A stretch of 8,311 bases of DNA from Methanosarcinales archaeon (GTDB lineage Archaea > Halobacteriota > Methanosarcinia > Methanosarcinales > Methanosarcinaceae), in assembly GCA_012329085.1 (NCBI GenBank), contig JAAXQB010000338.1, forward strand, positions 1 through 8,311, in the 5' to 3' direction. Below the pieces are notes generated by a model. That model made no database searches. It was given only the letters and a program-made list of their open reading frames with translations, and had not been told where the DNA came from. Positions 7,701 to 8,311 of this stretch are shown here, piece after piece (positions within the stretch are counted from its first letter, which is position 1; the number at the start of each line of letters is the position of its first letter). The position numbers and the translations under genes were made by a program.

Positions 7701-8248
7701 CCAAGATAGGTTGCATCATGGGTGCTATTGGCAGGTGCCCCCCAGTTCCAAGTTCCTCCTTGCATAAAATAAACTTGGTCTCCGCCATTATTTAGGTTAA
7801 AATTATTGGTAGAACCTCCAGGGGTATTGAGACTAGCATAAGTCCATGCAGGGTGGGTGACGCAAGAATAATTTCCCGAATTACTGGCTACAAATGTAAT
7901 GACTTGTCCTGCGGGAATGGTCCCACCATTATAGGTACATCGGATTGTCCCTTCTGTATCGCCAAATAAATTTGGACTTACTCTCTCCCAACCATTGTCA
8001 GTCATATCTATAACTGTCCCAGAGGTGATGTCTTTGAAGCAAACAAAACTGATAATGTCTTCGCCATTGCCTCCGACAATTCCTAGGCTTCCAGTACCTC
8101 CTCCTGGGCAGCCAAAATTATTGGCATTTACACCAATTACTGCCAAGTCTCCTTGCTCCAAAATGGTCTGAGCTTGAGTTTTTTGAGTGGTAAAAAAAAG
8201 AAAGAAAGAAAGAATAAAAAAGAATAAAATTTTTGTAAAAATTTGCAT
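1..8248 (-). CDS. Giant secreted Ig-like repeat protein, adhesin-type, probable type IX secretion substrate (3' end outside window)
   Basis: One frame stays open for 2,749 codons from the ATG at 8248 to base 2, where the window ends. In order it encodes a signal peptide (residues 1-26), an N-terminal globular region (about 28-290), two single beta-sandwich modules (about 291-386 and 387-505), then 27 tandem Ig-like units from residue 506 on. Units match the general pattern of the Ig-like repeats associated with CHU_C/type IX sorting domains in Bacteroidota: a 'TWYSD' core strand, a 'TTVYA' strand and a 'CTSxPV' strand. The start was chosen because the signal peptide begins exactly there; the frame has no stop between this ATG and the right edge, so an upstream start cannot be formally excluded. 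Role by inference: a long extracellular stalk or adhesin, involved in surface attachment or gliding. No enzymatic motif is visible. A C-terminal sorting domain is expected past base 1 but not seen. No neighbouring gene is visible, so there is no operon evidence. Confidence 0.95.
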   Translation of the reverse strand, partial: MQIFTKILFFFILSFFLFFTTQKTQAQTILEQGDLAVIGVNANNFGCPGGGTGSLGIVGGNGEDIISFVCFKDITSGTVIDMTDNGWERVSPNLFGDTEGTIRCTYNGGTIPAGQVITFVASNSGNYSCVTHPAWTYASLNTPGGSTNNFNLNNGGDQVYFMQGGTWNWGAPANSTHDATYLGGRFLFGFNTSAVWQSLGMSTQHSGLHPEVIPCFHMEPSSGQTDFLRYNGLTTAATQVEWIARIADASNWQSFPDCNAYNAANTTFSSFADISNLVNLPILPSEMSIDCTTCTGGCGTLNETLVFNLPTSGGPFDVTYTDGTNTFTLNNINNLHPENVTLTASTTFSLVSVTAANGCPTYSNFSGDAVITFSGTGGGAMASLTGGGILCSENCTTITVLVSGGTAPYDLDVNVMYPPLINITPSLTVPNTNFVINVCADGNGINTGYNPATSTLTLPSVIVGNVSFTLTGITDNSGCAGTVDGTPLFVNIETTPTANPANMSECGTGTATFDLTTLNNTVNGNSGNAVTWYSNAAATISINNPSNYISTTTTVYAISSTANCDSPPAAVQLTVTPAPIASPATLQVCASGAQGTFDLTSVNSTVNGGNGNTVTWYSNAAATSPILTPSAYPSGATTVYAVVTVGTCNSTSAPVSLTIMPAPIGIPSTIIECELAVTPTFGNFNLTAINNTVNGNSGLPVTWYTNANATSLVPNPIAFLGQNNTIVYAVVGTAPCTSVATAISLFVTPMPTASTASLTGCAVAGNQAIFDLTSVNNTVNGNSGNTVTWYSNPSGTAQIFTPTTHISGTGAVFAVVGTGSCTSAPIAISLTAVAAPTANNTSTSACDLGNGIALFDLNILANNVNSTNTVNWFSDANATIPITSPYATVATTIYAVASNGSCFSSPATVTLNIDAAPTAINSSATTCDLGNGTGDFDLTFLENTINDNTGNTVSWFSDMNATIPISFPYTTAPTTVYAEVSSGNCTSIASIILTLNSAPTATTTTSESCNLTGGGSAEFDLSLISLMVNNNSNYAVSWFLYANMTNPLPSPFTTATTTVYAVVSDGGGCISLPTPVDLNVILAPVGNPTSATECEVSNGQAIFDLTALENIVTGGSGDPVAWYSDLAATVSISSPYNTGTTIVYAVITGSNSCSSTPVPVDLTVMSIPTATTTSTTACDTGNGTGDFDLTVLENTINGGNGNTVNWYADMNATNVITSPYNSATTTVFTTVSNGNCSSAITPIVLTVESAPAANPTGASECDTGNGTAIFDLSLLENIINGSSGNTVAWYSDLNATTIIPSPYTTSTTTVYATVTNGNCISSPVAINLTVSNSPTANTSSSTECDNGSGTATFILTDLDQMVNGNTTNTVTWYSDLNATTTIPSPYTTSTVTVYAVVGNGSCISSPVAVDLNIEALPVGTSTSTSLCDSGSGTATFDLSLLENTINGGNTNTVNWYSNANGTSIINTPFTTSTTTIYAVVDNGNCTSTPVAIDLTVENGPSITATSASECDEGNGTATFDLSLLENIINGGNGNTVNWYDDPNGNNPITSPYNSTTNTIYATTSDANCTSPIEAIDLTVNNLPQSNPASDTQCGGANGMANFDLDALANTVNGGNGNTVTWYSDINLTNIITSPYNTVATTIYAVVNDGTCNAATVNVTLNISNTLIANATTLASCDDGTGNMTGIFDLTFLENDINGGNGNTVTWYSDAAGTIPLSPINTYVTTSTSVYATVSGGGCASAPVEIPLTVLGQINAFQTSASECNTGNGTGSFNLDNIADMVTGGNGNSVQWFSDQNMTNPISSPYLTAPTTVYAVATDGFCFSNVVEVLLLISQSASGTATTATLCDEGNNMATFDLNMIATEVNPSAGVFINWYSDLAGTTSISSPYTTGSTTIYAVVSNGNCDSDPVEVTLDVVTALDAFSTTATQCDEGNGTATFDLSLLENTVTGGSGNTVLWYSDMAAMTPITSPFISGNNNIYAIVTDGNCSSSVVEITLTVTTSIPAFTANDTQCDEGSGTAIFPLTNLETTVNGGSANTVNWFEDMNMTISITPPFSTISNTIYAVVVDGSCTSAPVAVDLTVEGLPAASSTSASVCDDGNGTGEFDLTPLENIINGATNNTVNWYENIDATNPITSPYTSSSTTIYATVSTASCTSPTVPITLTVNDLPNTFFTNQSQCDEGNGEAIFDLDAMNSTVNGGNGNTVTWFSDAAATIPIASLYTSPTTNIYAVVTDGTCTAEPIEIELLITNTLAAFTTSDTQCDVGNGTAIFDLDALAETVNGGTGFQVNWFFNAAATNPIPSPYTTAPSSVYAVVVDGSCASLPVEIPLTIANISTANPATATECDSGNGTATFALTNLENTITGGNGNTVLWYEDVNTTLPITPPYTTISTTIYAVSANGNCISAPASITLTVTENLPANPASNTLCDDGTGIAIFDLASLENTINGGNGLTVNWYEDMNATIPISTSYTSGTTIVYAVVDNGSCTSTPVAVNLTVIDDIPADPASATQCADNTGAATFDLTLLEETININSGNTVQWFDDINLTNPIASPYNVLTTTTIYAIVVEGLCTSDPVQVTLNVVNDMDAFPATATQCDSGNGTATFDLSLLENTINGGNTNTVNFYSDVNGTNLITSPYTSAATSIYAIVTDGNCFSQPVEITLEVSNNLSSFPATATECDTGNGTAIFDLSLLENTINGATGNTVNFFSDINGMNPITSPYTSAATSIYAIVTDGNCSSQITLVTLEVSNN
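4718..6733 (-). repeat. Irregular N-proximal sub-array, units 1-8
   Basis: These eight units vary from 81 to 88 residues. Units 1-4 form a distinct subtype: 'NNTVNG' or 'NSTVNG' replaces the later 'ENTING', the core strand reads 'WYSN' or 'WYTN' instead of 'WYSD', and the first-Cys turn lacks the 'CD.GNG' signature ('ECGTG', 'VCASG', 'ECELA', 'GCAVA'). Unit 3 is the longest and has an insertion before 'IVYA'. Unit 5 is the shortest, having lost two residues of the 'NGGNGN' loop. Units 5-8 are intermediate. The higher divergence suggests an older part of the array. Confidence 0.8.
6734..7090 (-). other. Second single beta-sandwich module, SprB-like (residues 387-505)
   Basis: It begins at a 'GILCSENC' turn (388-395) and continues with a 'TTITVLVSGGTAPYDLDV' strand pair, whose 'GGTAPY' is the hallmark of SprB/PKD-like repeats. 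It then has a 'FVINVCADGNG' strand and closes with 'FTLTGITDNSGCAG'. The final 'FVNIETTPTANPA' already looks like the linker that precedes each tandem unit. It is a single copy and joins the unique N-terminal part to the array without a break in frame. Confidence 0.55.
7091..7378 (-). other. First single beta-sandwich module, PKD/SprB-like (residues 291-386)
   Basis: It opens with a cysteine cluster (C291, C294, C298) and continues with 'LVFNLPTSGGPFDVTYTDG' (305-323), then 'FTLNNI' (327-332), 'FSLVSVTAANGC' (348-359). The pattern 'GGPF-V-Y-TDG ... F-L-V-A-NGC' is that of the extracellular Ig/PKD-like modules found next to SprB-type repeats in Bacteroidota. It differs in sequence from the 83-residue tandem units and occurs once. 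It probably acts as a spacer between the N-terminal region and the array. Confidence 0.55.
7379..8167 (-). other. N-terminal globular region with TDNGW motif (residues 28-290)
   Basis: This part of the protein is not repeated. It begins 'GDLAVIGVNANN' (33-44), followed by 'EDIISFVCFKDITSGTVI' (63-80), 'TDNGW' (83-87), 'EGTIRCTY' (99-106) and 'IPAGQVITF' (111-119), and ends around 'SNWQSFPDC' (250-258). From memory, this order of motifs (a GD-opening strand, 'DI..GT.I..TDNGW', 'GT....IPAG..I', final 'NW') recurs at the N terminus of many secreted Bacteroidota proteins that carry sorting domains; I cannot attach a family name with certainty. It contains many aromatic residues (several Trp in 135-196) and scattered cysteines (47, 70, 104, 129, 215, 258). 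It may be the binding head of the adhesin, with the repeats as stalk; this is inference. Confidence 0.6.
8171..8248 (-). other. Signal peptide of the giant repeat protein
   Basis: Residues 1-26 have the classic Sec signal layout: a short N-region with one Lys (K6), a very hydrophobic Phe/Leu/Ile core at about residues 7-19, then a polar stretch and a cleavage site after 'TQA' (A26), leaving Gln27 as the probable mature N terminus. The ending 'KTQAQ' is typical of Bacteroidota exported proteins. It shows that the protein is sent across the inner membrane, the first step for type IX secretion. The cleavage position is judged by eye. Confidence 0.9.
8192..8212 (-). repeat. CTTT tetranucleotide repeat with T8 tract inside the signal peptide codons
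   Basis: On the coding strand four copies of CTTT (8197-8212) run directly into a homopolymer; the plus strand shows eight consecutive A at 8192-8199. The tract encodes most of the Leu-Ser-Phe-Phe core of the signal peptide (about residues 13-19). A gain or loss of one 4-nt unit, or of one T, would shift the frame within the first 20 codons and abolish the protein. The tract is short compared with proven contingency loci, so a switching role is inference only. Confidence 0.75.
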
Positions 8249-8311
8249 CTGTCTGTCGTGTTTTTGTTCTAGTATTTTGTATTTTATCAATACTTCGGGG
8301 GAGGAGTAAAA
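8249..8311 (-). promoter_or_regulatory. 5' leader of the giant gene, no clear promoter element
   Basis: The 63 bases upstream of the ATG, read on the coding strand, start with a C-rich stretch and become A-rich ('AGAACAAAAACACGACAGACAG' region) just before the start codon. There is no Shine-Dalgarno-like AGGAGG at the usual spacing, which fits Bacteroidota, where A-rich leaders commonly replace it. I could not find a convincing Bacteroidota -7 element (TAnnTTTG) with a -33 partner, so the promoter is probably further upstream, outside the window. A small inverted repeat (AGTATT...AATACT) is present but weak. Confidence 0.4.

Noticed and set aside
1..8248. Diversity-generating retroelement target or toxin/immunity polymorphic system
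   Set aside because: There is no template repeat, reverse transcriptase, or toxin domain in the window; the variation between units is spread over the sequence rather than limited to adenine positions.
8262..8299. Inverted repeat AGTATT...AATACT in the leader as an operator or terminator
   Set aside because: The arms are only six bases in very AT-rich DNA and there is no adjacent U-tract or known operator match; chance is sufficient.
8249..8311. Bacteroidota-type promoter (-33 TTG, -7 TAnnTTTG)
   Set aside because: A TATTG is present, but no acceptable -7 element lies at the right distance in the 63 bases available.

Overview
The window is almost entirely one very long protein-coding gene on the minus strand, and both its ends matter. 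It opens at an ATG at 8248, with a textbook signal peptide, and runs leftward with no in-frame stop through base 2, so at least 2,749 codons are present and the 3' end lies outside the window. I translated the frame across the whole window by hand and found no stop and no frameshift. The AT-rich composition, the Bacteroidota-style signal peptide, the lack of a Shine-Dalgarno site and the repeat family (Ig-like units of the sort found in type IX-secreted proteins of Cytophaga/Flavobacterium relatives) point to a member of the Bacteroidota. I cannot name the genus.

From the N terminus (right side of the window): 8249-8311 is a short A-rich leader; 8171-8248 encodes the signal peptide, whose hydrophobic core is written as a CTTT tetranucleotide repeat; 7379-8167 encodes a globular N-terminal region with a 'TDNGW' motif and an 'IPAG' strand; 7091-7378 and 6734-7090 encode two single Ig/SprB-like beta modules; 1-6733 encodes 27 tandem copies of an Ig-like unit, most of them exactly 83 residues (249 nt), the last one cut by the window edge.

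Each repeat unit has the same plan: a first Cys in a 'C-D-x-G-N-G' turn, an 'FDL' strand, a 'W-Y/F-S-D' core strand, a 'VYA' strand, a second Cys 58 residues after the first in a standard unit, and a closing 'L-T-V' strand. The likely product is a long, rod-like, disulfide-stabilised secreted or surface adhesin-type protein, probably exported by the type IX system with a C-terminal sorting domain beyond base 1. That last point is inference.

No second gene, RNA gene, mobile element or CRISPR array is visible. The plus-strand open frames are short, recur once per repeat unit and are antisense shadows of the repeat. The points most worth a second look are the evolution of the array (near-identical patches far apart, regular 3' part against irregular 5' part, Trp loss in the last two units) and the tetranucleotide tract in the signal peptide, which could act as a phase-variation switch. 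I see no evidence for a wholly new biological system.
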